Below, piece after piece: positions 43,704 to 54,962 of a stretch of DNA of 64,000 nt (positions are counted from its first letter, which is position 1; the number at the start of each line of letters is the position of its first letter). The notes beneath the pieces are model-generated. The model was not told where the DNA came from and did not search any database. It saw only the letters and a list, made by a program, of their open reading frames with translations. A program made the position numbers and the translations under genes. The stretch is from Entomortierella parvispora (Eukaryota > Mortierellomycota > Mortierellomycetes > Mortierellales > Mortierellaceae): contig OY752148.1 in NCBI GenBank assembly GCA_963573315.1, forward strand, positions 1,355,263 through 1,419,262. Direction: 5' to 3'.

Positions 43704-45023
43704 TTAGAACTTGGCGAAGTTCTTAGCTCCCTTGACGACCTTCTTCTGGACCTTGAGGACGTTGAAGCGGACAGTCTTGGAAAGGGGGCGGCACTGGCCA
43801 ACAGTGACGGAGTCGCCCTGCTGGACACCGATGAAGCAAGGGGACATGTGAGCGGCCAAGTTCTAAAGAATTGAAAAAGAAAGATCGTATTAGTGCGCAA
43901 TTCATCAAAGAGAATCAAGAGCCAGGTGAGAAGAGAGATGTCCAGAGTCCATGCTGGTAGTCTCTGAAGAGAAGGTCCAACTATGTCGAAGTTCCCTCGA
44001 TCGTAACTGTAAACGACGGGTTGATTGTGTGGTCAATTGAGAGAGTTCCAGAGGTCGCAGGCGCCAATTGCACGAAGGGTCTGGGCGATTGGAGCGAGTA
44101 AAGGTAACAAACATGCGCGGAGTCAAGGCGCCGATTGGTTCTACTGTCCCTGTTGTTGTAGTCGTCACTGTTGGTGGCAGTCGATTTGATATTGTTGAGA
44201 TTGGCCAAGGTAGCGGCCGCTGAAGTCTATGTGAGTCTGGCCAAGTTGCGAGAGAAAGGCGCCTTGAATTTTTTGTTTACCTTGTGGCGCTTCTCATAAC
44301 GGTTGTACTTGGAGATGAAGTGGAGGTACTCGCGACGGATGATGATGGTGCGCTTCATCTTGGTCGAGATGATCTCTCCGGTCAAGATGCGGCCACGGAT
44401 GGAAACATCGCCGGTGAAGGGGCACTTCTTGTCAATGTAGTGACCCTCAATAGCCTCCTTGGGGGTCTTGAAGCCAAGACCGACATCCTTGTACCAGCGG
44501 TTGTTCTTAACCGACTTCTTGCCGGCAACCTTGGCGTTTTGGAAAATACCCTGCTGCTTCTGGAAAGCCTTTTCGATCTGTTGGGTTTTCGATTGATTTC
44601 GGGGGGCATTCGAGAAAAAAGAGAATAAAAGGTCAGCCTCAGCCCTTGTTTTGAATGAATTGAATTGTCGATGATGAATTCCATTCCAGAATGAAGTTGG
44701 TTCATGATCCTTTGTCCTGGTGGTCTGATCAATCCTGATCCATCACGACGAGTTGTTCATTCCAGTGATTCAAAAAAGAACAAGAAACAGGATCTTTTTT
44801 TTTTTTTTGATCATGGTTTGGATCATGATCAGGGTGATCTCGAGTCCACAGTGAGAATTAAGGTCGCTTTTGACGAATGATCCTCAATGCTCGCCTTCTA
44901 GTGTGTCGTCGTTGTAGAGGCAAGAAGCAGAGGTCCGCCCGTCTGATCTGCCTGATTGGGTTGTTGCTTCCTGAAATAGTTTTTTGTAGCTGAATCCCGA
45001 ATCCCACGCACCTGCTCAGACAT
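43704..45023 (-). CDS. RPS11: 40S ribosomal protein S11 (uS17)
   Basis: Three exons on the minus strand: 45023-45012 (four codons, MSEQ), 44577-44281, 43862-43704, 155 aa. The body reads [77 protein letters not shown], then after intron 2 [20 protein letters not shown] and [18 protein letters not shown]. This is diagnostic of uS17/RPS11 (about 156-158 aa elsewhere). The two introns are long for this window (434 and 418 nt), as in many fungal ribosomal-protein genes. Divergent from RAD7 and convergent with the 39291 gene (99 bp between stops). AATAAA on the minus strand is at about 43691-43697. Confidence 0.97.
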
Positions 45024-45335
45024 GATGGGAAGTTGGCAAAAAAGGATGTTCAAAAATCCGCGGTTGCTGTTTTGTTATTCGGATTGAAGATCCCGTGACC
45101 TGGCTTTCTGCCCCAGCCACCAAGCCTGTTTGCTCGTTGCCCCTTAAGCCGATCCTCATCTCTGTTCCTTTTGACTTTTTTCGCCACCAAAAAAAAAAAA
45201 AAAGGGAAGAGGCTTTTCCGTCGTTGACCCATCTCCGTCCTTTTCACTGCACCATTCCTTTTCTAGTCGCTCCTTTTCCCTTTGACTGACCTCCATCCTC
45301 TCCATTACCTTCCATCCCCGCTCTAACTGCTCACC
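45024..45335. promoter_or_regulatory. Divergent promoter RPS11 / RAD7 with GGTGGCGA box
   Basis: 312 bp between the two ATGs. The reverse complement of TCGCCACC at 45181-45188 is GGTGGCGA, the damage-response type element known from yeast MAG1/DDI1. It is followed by an A run (45189-45202) and a CT-rich leader for RAD7. Confidence 0.5.
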
Positions 45336-47379
45336 ATGTCCCGAAGAAGCAGAGCCAATGGAAACACCTTTGTCAACAATGTCCGTGGTCCGACCAGTGC
45401 CCTTACAAGTTTCCTGAATGAACGAGGCATTCGTCGAGCGAACCCCGCCCCTGCCCCTGCTGCAGAGGCCTCTCCCTCTCCTGAATCCCCAAGTGCCGAA
45501 CAAAGCGAAGAAGGCACAGCTGGAACTAGCACTGTCACCACAGCGACTGTCTCTGAAAGAACCGCCCGCCTGACTCGTGGTCGTAGAGCTGCCGTCTCGG
45601 CCAGCACTTCTCGCTCAGAGTCAATCGACATTGACGGTGTCTCCGATGACGAAGAAGAGGATGACGAAGAAGACGAGAGTGAGGGTGTGAACTTGGTGCA
45701 GATCCCTGTCAGCACTCGCTCTGTGAGAGCCACCCGCTCATCAGCAGCCTCATCCTCGAACGCCGCTGCCTCAAAGGGCAAAGGTAAAGCAGCCGAGACC
45801 GAGTCCAAGAAGAGGCCTCGAAAGAAGGGAGATCAAGATTCCTCGGACGACGACTACATTCAGCAAGAGAATGAAGGCTACCCTTCCCGATCCAACTTTA
45901 GTCACAAAGGAAGAATGCCCCGAGCCACAAACAAGATCGAGTTTTGCTCTCGCTGTCGTGCACGCTTCACAGTCAAAGCTGGAACTTCCCCTGCGGTGGA
46001 CGAAGATGACGGTGGTCTGTTGTGCCCCACCTGCGCCGGAGACTCAGCTCCTGCAACGCCCAGTCAGCCTAAACCAAAGCCCGTCAAGCGTGCTCGACGT
46101 AAGGCACAGAAGGCTGAAATCGAGTGTCAGGTTCCGTCTCTGCAAGATTTATGCATCAGTGTAAGGACACTAGTCATTTCTCCCAGGATGCAGTGTTTCC
46201 ATTGTTCATCATATCTAACCCGTTTTATCGATAATGTCTACTGCCCTTTAGAAAATCGCTTCCTGTATTGAGGATGTCGAGGGCTTTGGAGATATTAGCT
46301 CTATCAGTATGGACAAGATTTGCAAGATTATTTGCCGGAACCGATCTCTTGATACCGACACCCTTCAGCTCTTCCTAGACTCTCGACTCACGGATCTGGC
46401 TCTGTACGATTGCACGAATATTTCAGCCAAGGGTCTTCAAAATATTGCTCAGTTCAGCCCTATACTTCGATCGTTGAAACTCAAGCTTTGTGGCCGGATC
46501 GACAACGAGGTCCTGGACTTTTACTCTGAGCATCTTACGGAGCTCACGTCGTTGTCCCTGTTTGGACCCATCCTCATCACAGAACCGTCTTACATCGGTT
46601 TTTTTGAGATTGTTGGAGAAAGATTAGAACGATTTGAACTCAAGAGTTCGACCCGATTCTCATTGAAGGCCTTGACGACGCTCTGCGAACGCTGCCCGAA
46701 CCTGACACATCTTCGATTGAGCGACTGTAACCTGATGGACGACAGCTGGCTCGCACCGATCGCCAACCTCACCCAATTGACATCACTCCGTATTCGTCAC
46801 CCAGAACCAGACAGGATTACGACCGAAGCTGTGGTGAAGGTAATTCAGGCTGTAGGATCTGGACTGGAGGAACTAGAGCTCAAAGGCATCCCATCCTTGG
46901 AGGACCCCGTTCTTTTGGATGCTATTCGGCCATGCTGCGTCCGCCTCGAGAGACTTAATTTGATGGGATGTGAGGACTTCACAACGGAGGGCATCGAGTC
47001 TCTGTTCAAGGACTGGACTCTCAACCGAGGATTAACATACATCAACTTCGAGGGCTGTGTGATGCTAAAGGATGAGGCCTTGACAGCAGCCCTCGATCAT
47101 TCATGTTCTACGCTGGAGCGATTAAGCATCAAAGGCATGGATGAATTGACAAAGGATGCTCTAATGTCGTTGAATAAGTGCGAAGGTCTTTCGGTCTTGG
47201 ATGCCAGCTGGTGTCGCGCTATGGATGATGAGGTGATGGAGGGGTTGGTTAAGGCAGCCCCAAAGCTTAGCAAGGTGACAGTATGGGGCGACCATCGATT
47301 AACCGAATGCTGTCCAACACGTCAGGGTCTCAAGATTGTTGGTCGTGAAGGCGACTATATTGATCTGCGATTCATGTAA
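45336..47379 (+). CDS. RAD7: RAD7 / rhp7 nucleotide-excision-repair protein
   Basis: Exons 45336-46160 and 46252-47379 (GTAAGG..TTAG, phase 0), 650 aa. The N-terminus has the family hallmark GPTSALTSFLNERGI (about 19-33) followed by acidic Ser/Asp stretches. A Cys4 zinc site is at FCSRCRARFTVK with LCPTCAGD. After the intron comes a run of leucine-rich RNI-type repeats (LTDLALYDCTNISAKGLQ, LTHLRLSDCNLMDD, LERLNLMGCEDFTTEGIE), ending with LKIVGREGDYIDLRFM, as in Rad7 orthologues. With Rad16 it acts in global-genome excision repair and as an Elongin-C/Cul3 ubiquitin ligase. Length fits S. pombe rhp7 (563) and yeast Rad7 (565) with a longer acidic linker. Confidence 0.93.
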
Positions 47380-47636
47380 TGCCTTAAAGCTTCATGGTGT
47401 TTTCAAGAAGTAAAAATTGTGAATTTTACAAAAACATGCGTAAAGAGGTGTTTACTCCTTACTTGATATTCCTTTTACAAATGTCGATCATCCAGAGGCT
47501 GAAGATTGTATTGAAAGATAGCGACGTTCTTTTTGCAGAGGATGCTTGCTTGAGCGAGTAAAATATCTTGCATGGTAAAATCATATTTGTTGTCATCAGT
47601 TTATTGCAGAAAAGTGATCGATTTTTTCTCTTTCAT

Positions 47637-49067
47637 TCAAGGCCAAGCCCAAAAGAAAGATGTGAGCTCCGATTTTTCATGACGAATCTGCGTTGACAAT
47701 CTCTGCAAGAGTTGTTCGATTACCACCAGCTCTAGCCTCGAGGTTTGTTCTGCGTTGTATATCTTTGTCCGGACACGTCGCATAGGGTCTTGGCTGTCTG
47801 TGCTGTTGCTCCTAGAGCTTCTAGCGCTTTGATTATGGAGACCGCGCTCTTCAAGATCATCGTCCGTAATGGTATCGCCGTCCTCTTCGTCATCACTATC
47901 ATCGTCACTTTCGTTGTCAGAATTTTCTTCATTCCAAGACTGGAACTCGAAGTCAAGAGAGACAGCATTCTTTACATCTCCTGTGCTGGAAGAACGACAA
48001 AGAGTTGGGGTGCCAATGGGAGGAGGATGGTTTGAAAGAGGGCGAGGACGACAATAAAAATCTGATCGATGCCAAGCTATAAGCGAAGGATCCGAGGCTG
48101 TTGATTGCATTGACAAGCTCTGCGTCAAACGCTCATCGCGTGATTCCTGGTGACAATGAGAAGCGACAACGCTTGGCTCGTCGTCAGAAACGCAAATCGG
48201 TTTGCTTGATGAAAGGATCGTATAGAATGGCAAGTGTGGTATCCTATCTTGAAACCAGTTGATCAACATGCAAGAGTGAAGCGATAGGGGATCATCAGCA
48301 CTACCGTCTATCACGTCCATTGAGGATTGCGTTAATGTCAACGAGGTCGTAGGAGATGTACGTTCAGATCTTTTTGCCCCAGCGGTGGCTGCAGTTTCAG
48401 CAGCAGCAGGAGCGGCCTTTCTAAGCTCAAGAAGCTTCCATCCAGGTTCTTGTGTGGCCAGATTGCGGTCAGGGTCAGGTTCGACGACACTGGAGGTGCA
48501 TGCAGAAGATGTCTTGAAGACAAGTCGTTGGTCATCAAACCAGACTTTCTTCTCTGTAGCTGTGATAGTGCTCTCCTCGGGATCCAAGATCACGTCCAAG
48601 ATACCGGTTGGAAGACCAACCTTCGCCTTTAAAGTGCTGTCTTTCTTTTCCTGATTCTCACAATACTCCGTTTCCATCCGACTCTGCTCTCGACCAAAGG
48701 CGTTCCTTCGTGGGGATGAAGGCAAGGGAGAGAAAAAGATGCCGTGCGAGTCAGTTTTCGTCCATGGTGTCGAGAAAGGCCATGACCAGCTGGATAAGTA
48801 ATGTGCTGGCGTGGCGGCTGATTGCGGGAAAGTCGATTCTGACCTTTCGGTCCAGCAAGCAGGTGGATAACTGTTGGTCCTGATATTTGCGGCCAGGAAC
48901 AGAGGATGGGAGGCGTGGACGGACCGAACGTTGCGATAGCTCGAGGGTTGTCCCTGAATGGAATGCAATAGTCGTAACTGAATGTTGATATTGGCTGCGA
49001 TGGCGGAGGTCAGGATCGAGACGGCGTTCTCGGGACGTCTGCTACGGAGATACATGGGGTCAGTCAT
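47637..49067 (-). CDS. Disordered protein of unknown function
   Basis: Single exon of 476 aa on the minus strand, ATG at 49067, stop at 47637-47639. No domain recognised. Features: an N-terminal helix-like start (MTDPMYLRSRRPENAVSILT), an aromatic-rich region (YLSSWSWPFSTPWTKTDSHG), a compact stretch GLPTGILDVILDPEESTITA followed by KKVWFDDQRLVFKTSSACTS, and an Asp/Glu run (DNESDDDSDDEEDGDTITDD). A basic-helical C-terminus follows (TSRLELVVIEQLLQRLSTQ), ending FFWAWP. Continuous length and codon texture support coding. It is 257 bp from the RAD7 stop (convergent). Two MCB-like ACGCGT boxes lie 439 bp upstream. Confidence 0.68.
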   Translation of the reverse strand: MTDPMYLRSRRPENAVSILTSAIAANINIQLRLLHSIQGQPSSYRNVRSVHASHPLFLAANIRTNSYPPACWTERSESTFPQSAATPAHYLSSWSWPFSTPWTKTDSHGIFFSPLPSSPRRNAFGREQSRMETEYCENQEKKDSTLKAKVGLPTGILDVILDPEESTITATEKKVWFDDQRLVFKTSSACTSSVVEPDPDRNLATQEPGWKLLELRKAAPAAAETAATAGAKRSERTSPTTSLTLTQSSMDVIDGSADDPLSLHSCMLINWFQDRIPHLPFYTILSSSKPICVSDDEPSVVASHCHQESRDERLTQSLSMQSTASDPSLIAWHRSDFYCRPRPLSNHPPPIGTPTLCRSSSTGDVKNAVSLDFEFQSWNEENSDNESDDDSDDEEDGDTITDDDLEERGLHNQSARSSRSNSTDSQDPMRRVRTKIYNAEQTSRLELVVIEQLLQRLSTQIRHEKSELTSFFWAWP

Positions 49068-50263
49068 TGTGTAGAAGGAAGTGACTTGCTGGATAAAAAA
49101 GTGTAGATTGAGAGATATCGGATGGATGAGATTTGGAGGACTATTCCTTGTGTTTTATATCGCCGGCAAGTAGGAGATGAACAAAAGTAAAGACAGAGGA
49201 ACGACTCTGACAGCAAACAAGAAAGGAAAAGAAGAGAGTGAAGCGCAAGTCTTTTAAACATAGGGTTTTGTTCGGGAATTCACTGTGTTCCTTGTCATTG
49301 TGGTTAATTCTAGGAGCGCTCTTTCACCGGTGTGGATCCTGGATTTGTTGTGTAGAATGTGCAGAGTGTGCAGAATGTAAACCGTGTTGTTTTGCGCCGA
49401 GGATGGTACTGCTGTAAGTCCCGAAGAGGAACCATTGTGGCCCCGTCATATTGCAAGAGTCCTGTTTGTCCAAAAGAATCGATGAAACACAATGCGCACC
49501 TCTGCACGCGTTTCGACGCGTTTCCTTTGGTTGTTGCTGTCGGACTCTTCTCATTATTACCAAAGACAGATAAGGGCGAAGCACCTCCTAGGGGGTGTTT
49601 CTGTCCACGCGGACAGCGACATCCTGGAATGGGTGGAACTGCGGTTTCCCGCACTGCTTTTCTTTTATTTCCGAATATCGGAAGGGCGGGACCAGCGCTT
49701 GTTATTCTTGTTGTTTGTTCTGAAGAGTAAAGGAAAGGAGCAAACACGGGGCAGCGTTTCTTCAGTAGGATGGCGCCTGCCTGATCACTGAGGCAACAAA
49801 CAAACCATCGTACCCTGGAGGGGATGAAGGCACGATGCTGGTGTATGTAAGCTGCCTTTCCACCCGCCCAAATGCTGTCCCGCGGAAGAGAATGGACCGA
49901 CCAGACAGACGAGACTGGAGGACCAGAGCTCTCTCCTTTTTACCCAGGGAACGACGCTTTGCCAAACGGTGATAGTGTTTTTTTAGGTTCTTGGGCGGGA
50001 TGAGAGCAAACGGACGGACATGGGATTCGATGGACAGGGAGGAAGAGCAGGAAGCAAGGCAGAGCAAGAAAAGAGGCCCATGGAGGACGATATGGTCATC
50101 ATGGAGGGAGATGGGGTGCTCTCTTCTCTCTCACTCTCTCTCGGTCCTTCTCTCTCTTTTCTTCTCTTTTCTCCTCTCCTCCAACTCTCCATTTGCGCAC
50201 ATTGTCCATCCTCATTGTCCCTTCTCTCGTTCATCTGCATTCATCCCAGCGCGAAACTACACC
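49068..50263. other. Divergent intergenic region upstream of anoctamin
   Basis: 1.2 kb without a gene I can support; frames at 49310-49747 and 49762-50067 are short and motif-free. It holds two ACGCGT boxes (49506-49521), an inverted CTGTCC/GGACAG at 49601-49616, and a CT-rich leader (50110-50250) for the anoctamin gene. Confidence 0.5.
49506..49521 (+). promoter_or_regulatory. Tandem ACGCGT (MCB-like) boxes
   Basis: ACGCGTTTCG followed by ACGCGTTTCC: two MluI cell-cycle box cores at 49506 and 49516, in direct orientation with a 10-bp repeat unit. In ascomycetes such sites bind MBF (Mbp1/Swi6) at G1/S; use here is inferred. Confidence 0.4.
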
Positions 50264-53200
50264 ATGCATCCCGAGGACAGGGACGAGGTGAGTGTGTCCC
50301 CCGATCGTCTTTTTTCTTTTTCGCTTTGCCATTCACTCCTCCCAACCCATCGCCTCTCGACATCGCAACTCATTCATCTTCCCTCCTCCTATTCTTCTCA
50401 CAGTCCACTGTTGTTGACTTGGCTATTATCAACAACCGGACACGACGCCAACAACAACAACAGCAACGACAACAACAACAAGAGCAGCAGCCAGAGTCTT
50501 ACTCATACCCGTTCCCCAGCGTCAGTCCTCCAAACTCTACCGGTACTAGCGTCCCCAACTCGGCCAGCAACAATGCCGCACCACGCAAACAAAACAGATA
50601 CTCCAAAACTCCAGAGAAGAAGGACTGCCCCCGCCACGCGGAAGGCCACCCACCGAACAAGTACACAACCAGGGACTTGGGCAACAGGCGCATCGTCTCG
50701 CTCTTCTATGGGTCCGATGTCGTCCTCTTTGACAGCATCTACGCCTACCGACAAGGCAATCCAGACAGACGCGTGGAGGACGCGATCGATGCCTTTGGTA
50801 AGATGAAACTTCTCCTGTGACTGATTCGAAGAACCGTTGGCAGCGGTTGGGCCTGCTTTCGGGCTGCATTAGGCACCTTGCTAATATAATATCCGACTCT
50901 CGCTCTGCCCTTCTATCCGCAATTCGGACTCCTTTGCATGCAGAGGAGCATCAGGGTGCGGATGCAATGGCCAATATCATCTATGAGACGCAGGCCTTTG
51001 ATATGATCTTCAAGTACCCTATCGCTGAACATCTCCGTAACAAGATTTCAGACGAACCCCCTGTCATCGGACTCGCCCCTGGCATCTCTGACATAGAGAT
51101 CAGTTCCACCAGCAGCGCTGCTATGGCCCGCAAGGAGGTCAAGATGGAGCAGTTACGTCTTGCAGAGGAAGAGAAAAAGAAGCAGGGGCAGGCCAACCTT
51201 TTGTCTTCGCTTGAAGTCGGAGGGGGCAGCAAGGACATCGAGGCTTTGCCCAAGGATCCCAAAGTGGACAAGGAGGATAGGTTGCAACGATATCGTCATC
51301 GGTTCAAGAAGGCCATGCTGAAAGAGGGGCTTGTGATCGAGGAAGACCCAAACATTGATGGCGATGAGATGTTTTTGAAGATCTACACTCCCTTCTGGAG
51401 ACTCTGTATTGAGGCTCAACGATTGCGTTACAAAGTCGAGCTCACGGTAAGAAAAAAAAAATTGTGTCTGTCTAGATGCTCTTTTATTGTTGTTGTGTCT
51501 AAATGTGGCTTCTATTTTTTCCCTCGCTTTTCTGTGGACTCGTTTTTGGATCATGTGTTGCCAATATAGCACATCGAGACCAGTAAAGACAAAGCGGCAG
51601 CAGACAAGGCGGCAGCCAAGGCAGCTACCCAGGGGTTCTTGGATCGATATATTTGGCGGTTCATTCAGAAAGCCGACAACGTGTCATTACCCCTTCGCCC
51701 AGAGTCTTTGCTTTTCAAGGCCTCAAAGTTGCGTCATTATGCCCTGGCTGAGAAGTCACGCAAGTGGAGCGATATTGTCCGACATGGAGGTGGTATCAAG
51801 CCCGATGGATCAGGAGTTGGGTCCCATATGGGCTCGGATGGCAAGGACGGATTCTTTACGACGAGTCGTCGTGGTAACCTGGTAAGAACACTCCCGGATG
51901 ATTATGTCAATTTGTGCTAAGCCCAAAACCCCACTGTTTTTTTTAAAGGTGGGCTGTTGCCAACGGGCAGGGCTCTCTCATTCCCGGGAAATGCATGCAG
52001 GGGAAAACTGGCTCAGGCTAATATGAACTGTGGTTACACTCGCTTTATTAGACAGAGAGCATCATCATTTACAGCAAATTCAGGACAAAGAAAGGGGACA
52101 GACATGCGCTCAAGTCTGTTATGGAGAAGAAGGCATTTTCAGCGATGTTTACTCTACATGACGGATCATACAAGTCAAAGGTCCAACCTACACCCAATCG
52201 ACGCACACTTTTGTACCATCAATGGGTCCGCTCTCACAAACCCCAACCGTTGGAAGAAATCCGGGTGTACTATGGCGAGAAGATTGCATTGTACTTTGCT
52301 TGGATTGGTCACTACACCCGATGGCTCATCTCGGCTGCTATCGTCGGTTTCGTCTTCTTGATTTTTGGGCTTATCAACTATTATGTCTTCGCAGGAGACA
52401 GTTTGTCCAAGAGCAACACCATAGCTGCTCAGATGGGAGATATCTTCGATAACGCCTTGACATTGCCGTTTTCCTTGTTCATGTCGGTCTGGGCAGCTCT
52501 ATTTGTCGAATTTTGGAAGCGAAAGAGCAGTGTGCTCGCGTACGAATGGAATACCCTGGATTTTGAGAGGCGAGAGCGAGCCCGACCAGAGTTCAAGCCC
52601 ACTGGGATACGCATCTCACCCGTGACAGGAAAGGCGGAGCTATATTATCCACGTTACAGACAGATCCTATCTCTCGCGACGAGTATCCTGGTGGTTTTGG
52701 TTTCGATCGGCATTGTTATCGTCTCTGTGGGATCACTCATGTTCCTTGGCGTCTTTTTAAGAAGGGATTCACCTGGTACCTACAAGACTACGGCAATCAC
52801 TGCCGTACTGAATTTGGTGGTTATTATGGCTCTTGGCACAGTGTATGCTCGACTTGCAAAATTTTTGACTGATAATGAGAACCACCGTCGCCTTACTCAA
52901 TACCAAGGTAGGGGTCCAGAAAAGGGAGGGGAAGGGGTTATTGATGACTTTGACCCCTACTGCTGTGTACATCTTGCTCATTGTAAGTGGCATTGTTGTT
53001 ATCCTAGATGCTCTGATTATCAAGCGATTCCTCTTCGATTTTGTCAACTTTTACTCTGCGTTGGTTTACATTGCATACTTCAAGGACAATCTTGGGCGTT
53101 CATGGTCAATCTACAAAGGACAGGATTTCCACGACAACTGCAGCAATGGATCCTGCATGAATGAGCTGACCATTCAGCTAGCCATTGTGTTTGTGGGCAA

Positions 53201-54481
53201 ACAGTTTTTGAACCAGGCTCAGGAGTTGGCAATCCCACAGTTCCAAAAATGGTGGAACCGGAAGAGTGAACTCGCGGAGAAGGCAAATTTTGTTGGGAAA
53301 TACAAGGACAAAAAGCCGAACATGGTCAAGCCTCCTCAATGGGCCAAGGATGACAACTTGCCGGACTACAGCCCTCAAATGTTTGAGGAGTATCGTGAGC
53401 TAGTGATCCAATTTGGGTTCTGTACCTTGTTCGTGGTTGCTTTCCCGATTGCACCCATTTTTGCTTTGTTGAACAATGCATTGGAGATCCGAGTCGATGC
53501 CTACAAGCTTCTGACTCAGCATCGACGTCCCATAGCTCAGTCTGCTCAAGATATCGGTAGGTTCATGGATGTTGGCCCCATTGCTGCCGGACAATATTTT
53601 GGGAGGCCTGTTAACTTATTTCTTCATTTCTGATTCCTCAAAAAAAACAGGAAGCTGGGAGCACATTTTGATGCTGTTGACGCACATTTCAGTCTTCACC
53701 AACGCGTGCTTGATCGCCTTCCGATCCAACTGGATGATGAAGAACGTTTTCACTTCTGTGCCATGGTACACACCGTCTATTGCAGGATCAAATCAGACCA
53801 ATTTTTCCTTGCTTGCGATCCAGCTTCTCTTCATCTTTATCTATGAGGTAATGAGATGTCTTGTCGTGAGGATAGTCCAAAAGAAAGAAAAGCATTTAAT
53901 TGAGTGCAATTCAGTAGACGAGTTACTAAACCTGAACCTGATATTTTTTTTCTTTTCACTTTCTGCTCTACTAGCACTTTGTGTTATTGATCAAGGTTCT
54001 CATCGCCCATTTGGTGCGTGATGTCCCACAAACAGTGAAGTTGGCAATTGAACGCGAAAACTACTATACTCGTTTGGCCCTGGACGACGAGGAGCCAGCC
54101 ATGGACGAGGTTTTGGAGGATATGGATGACGATTCGGAAGAGAGCGAAGACGAGGACGAGCTCAGAAAGCAGCGACTCTTGAACATGGATGATACCTATA
54201 CCAACTATGAACATGATCCATCCGATGAGAAAGAACTCTTTGCAGAGACAACCGAAGAGCAGGCCGAGGCTGAGGAAGATGAGGCGGAATTGGAAGCGTT
54301 AATCAAGGCAGGAGGTTGTGGATGCGCCGCCCATGGAGATGGCTTGTTGGGAACGGCCAAGGGCGGGTTCGAGAGCACTTGGATGAACCGATTCCGCCCC
54401 GATGCTCAAGCAGTGTTGAGAAGACGACAGCAGAGGCAGAGAAGGAGGAAACAGCAAGCAGAGGAAAAAGGTCGTACTTAA
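50264..54481 (+). CDS. Anoctamin / TMEM16-family scramblase or Ca2+-gated channel
   Basis: Eight exons: 50264-50287, 50404-50797, 50944-51446, 51570-51881, 52052-52907, 53008-53556, 53651-53847, 53975-54481; phases agree, 1113 aa. The cytosolic N-terminus has a Gln run (RRQQQQQQRQQQQEQQ) and an alpha/beta region with the dimerisation-type motif AFSAMFTLHDG. The ten-helix core starts at IRVYYGEKIALYFAWIGHYT and includes FSLFMSVWAALFVEFWKRKS, EYQDALIIKRF-like TQYQDALIIKRFLFDFVN (formed across intron 5), and the last helices around EHILMLLTHISVFTN. The C-terminus is acidic (DEVLEDMDDDSEESEDED), then basic (LRRRQQRQRRRKQQ), as in Ist2-type ER-plasma-membrane tethers. Fungal members move lipids or tether ER to the plasma membrane; ion conduction is not implied. 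Confidence 0.9.
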
Positions 54482-54962
54482 AGCCCTATCCTGGACCTTG
54501 TATCAATTTTTAAGTAATATATGTATTGTGCGTTGCAGAGATTTTGTCTTATCGGAGCCTGAATGGGCCGATTAAATTTTTTCGAAGATGGATTAGTTTT
54601 TGGTGGGATAAGGGCGTTTGAGTGGTGTTTGAACTATTGGACCCGTTGAAATTTAAGCTCGCGAGCTCAACATTGACCATTCACTTTGTCGGAAACGTTT
54701 CCGACAAAGTGAGCGATTACAAAACGCCAGATCACCGATGGATTAAATAATTTAAACAGCCTCAATAATTGAGAAAGCTCATTTAAAATTAATATTCAGT
54801 CGACAAAAGTGTTGCAAGGGACAATAGTCAATTTTTTGTCAACTGAAGTGTCTGCTGTGTTTATGTAGCGAGTACGGTATGAAATCAATGCTAAGATGCT
54901 AAGAAGAGGGGTATTCAAACTTTTTTGATATTTTGATGGTATTGCTGCTGCGTTGTTCTCTC
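54482..54962. other. Convergent intergenic region, AT-rich, palindrome-rich
   Basis: Between the stops of the anoctamin and MFS genes. Visibly AT-richer than its neighbours and containing several palindromes: AGCTCGCGAGCT (54656-54667), a 32-bp one (54681-54712), TTAAATAATTTAA (about 54743-54755) and CTCAATAATTGAG (54761-54773). No gene. Confidence 0.7.
54681..54712. repeat. Perfect 32-bp palindrome
   Basis: Two 16-bp arms with no spacer: TCACTTTGTCGGAAAC followed directly by its reverse complement. Only one copy was noticed in the window. It could be a cruciform-forming site, a bidirectional terminator element, or the remnant ends of a small mobile element. Confidence 0.9.

Noticed and set aside
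43863-44280. Box C/D snoRNA inside RPS11 intron 2
   Set aside because: One TTGATGA box is present on the minus strand but it lies at the 3' end and no matching CTGA with a terminal stem follows.
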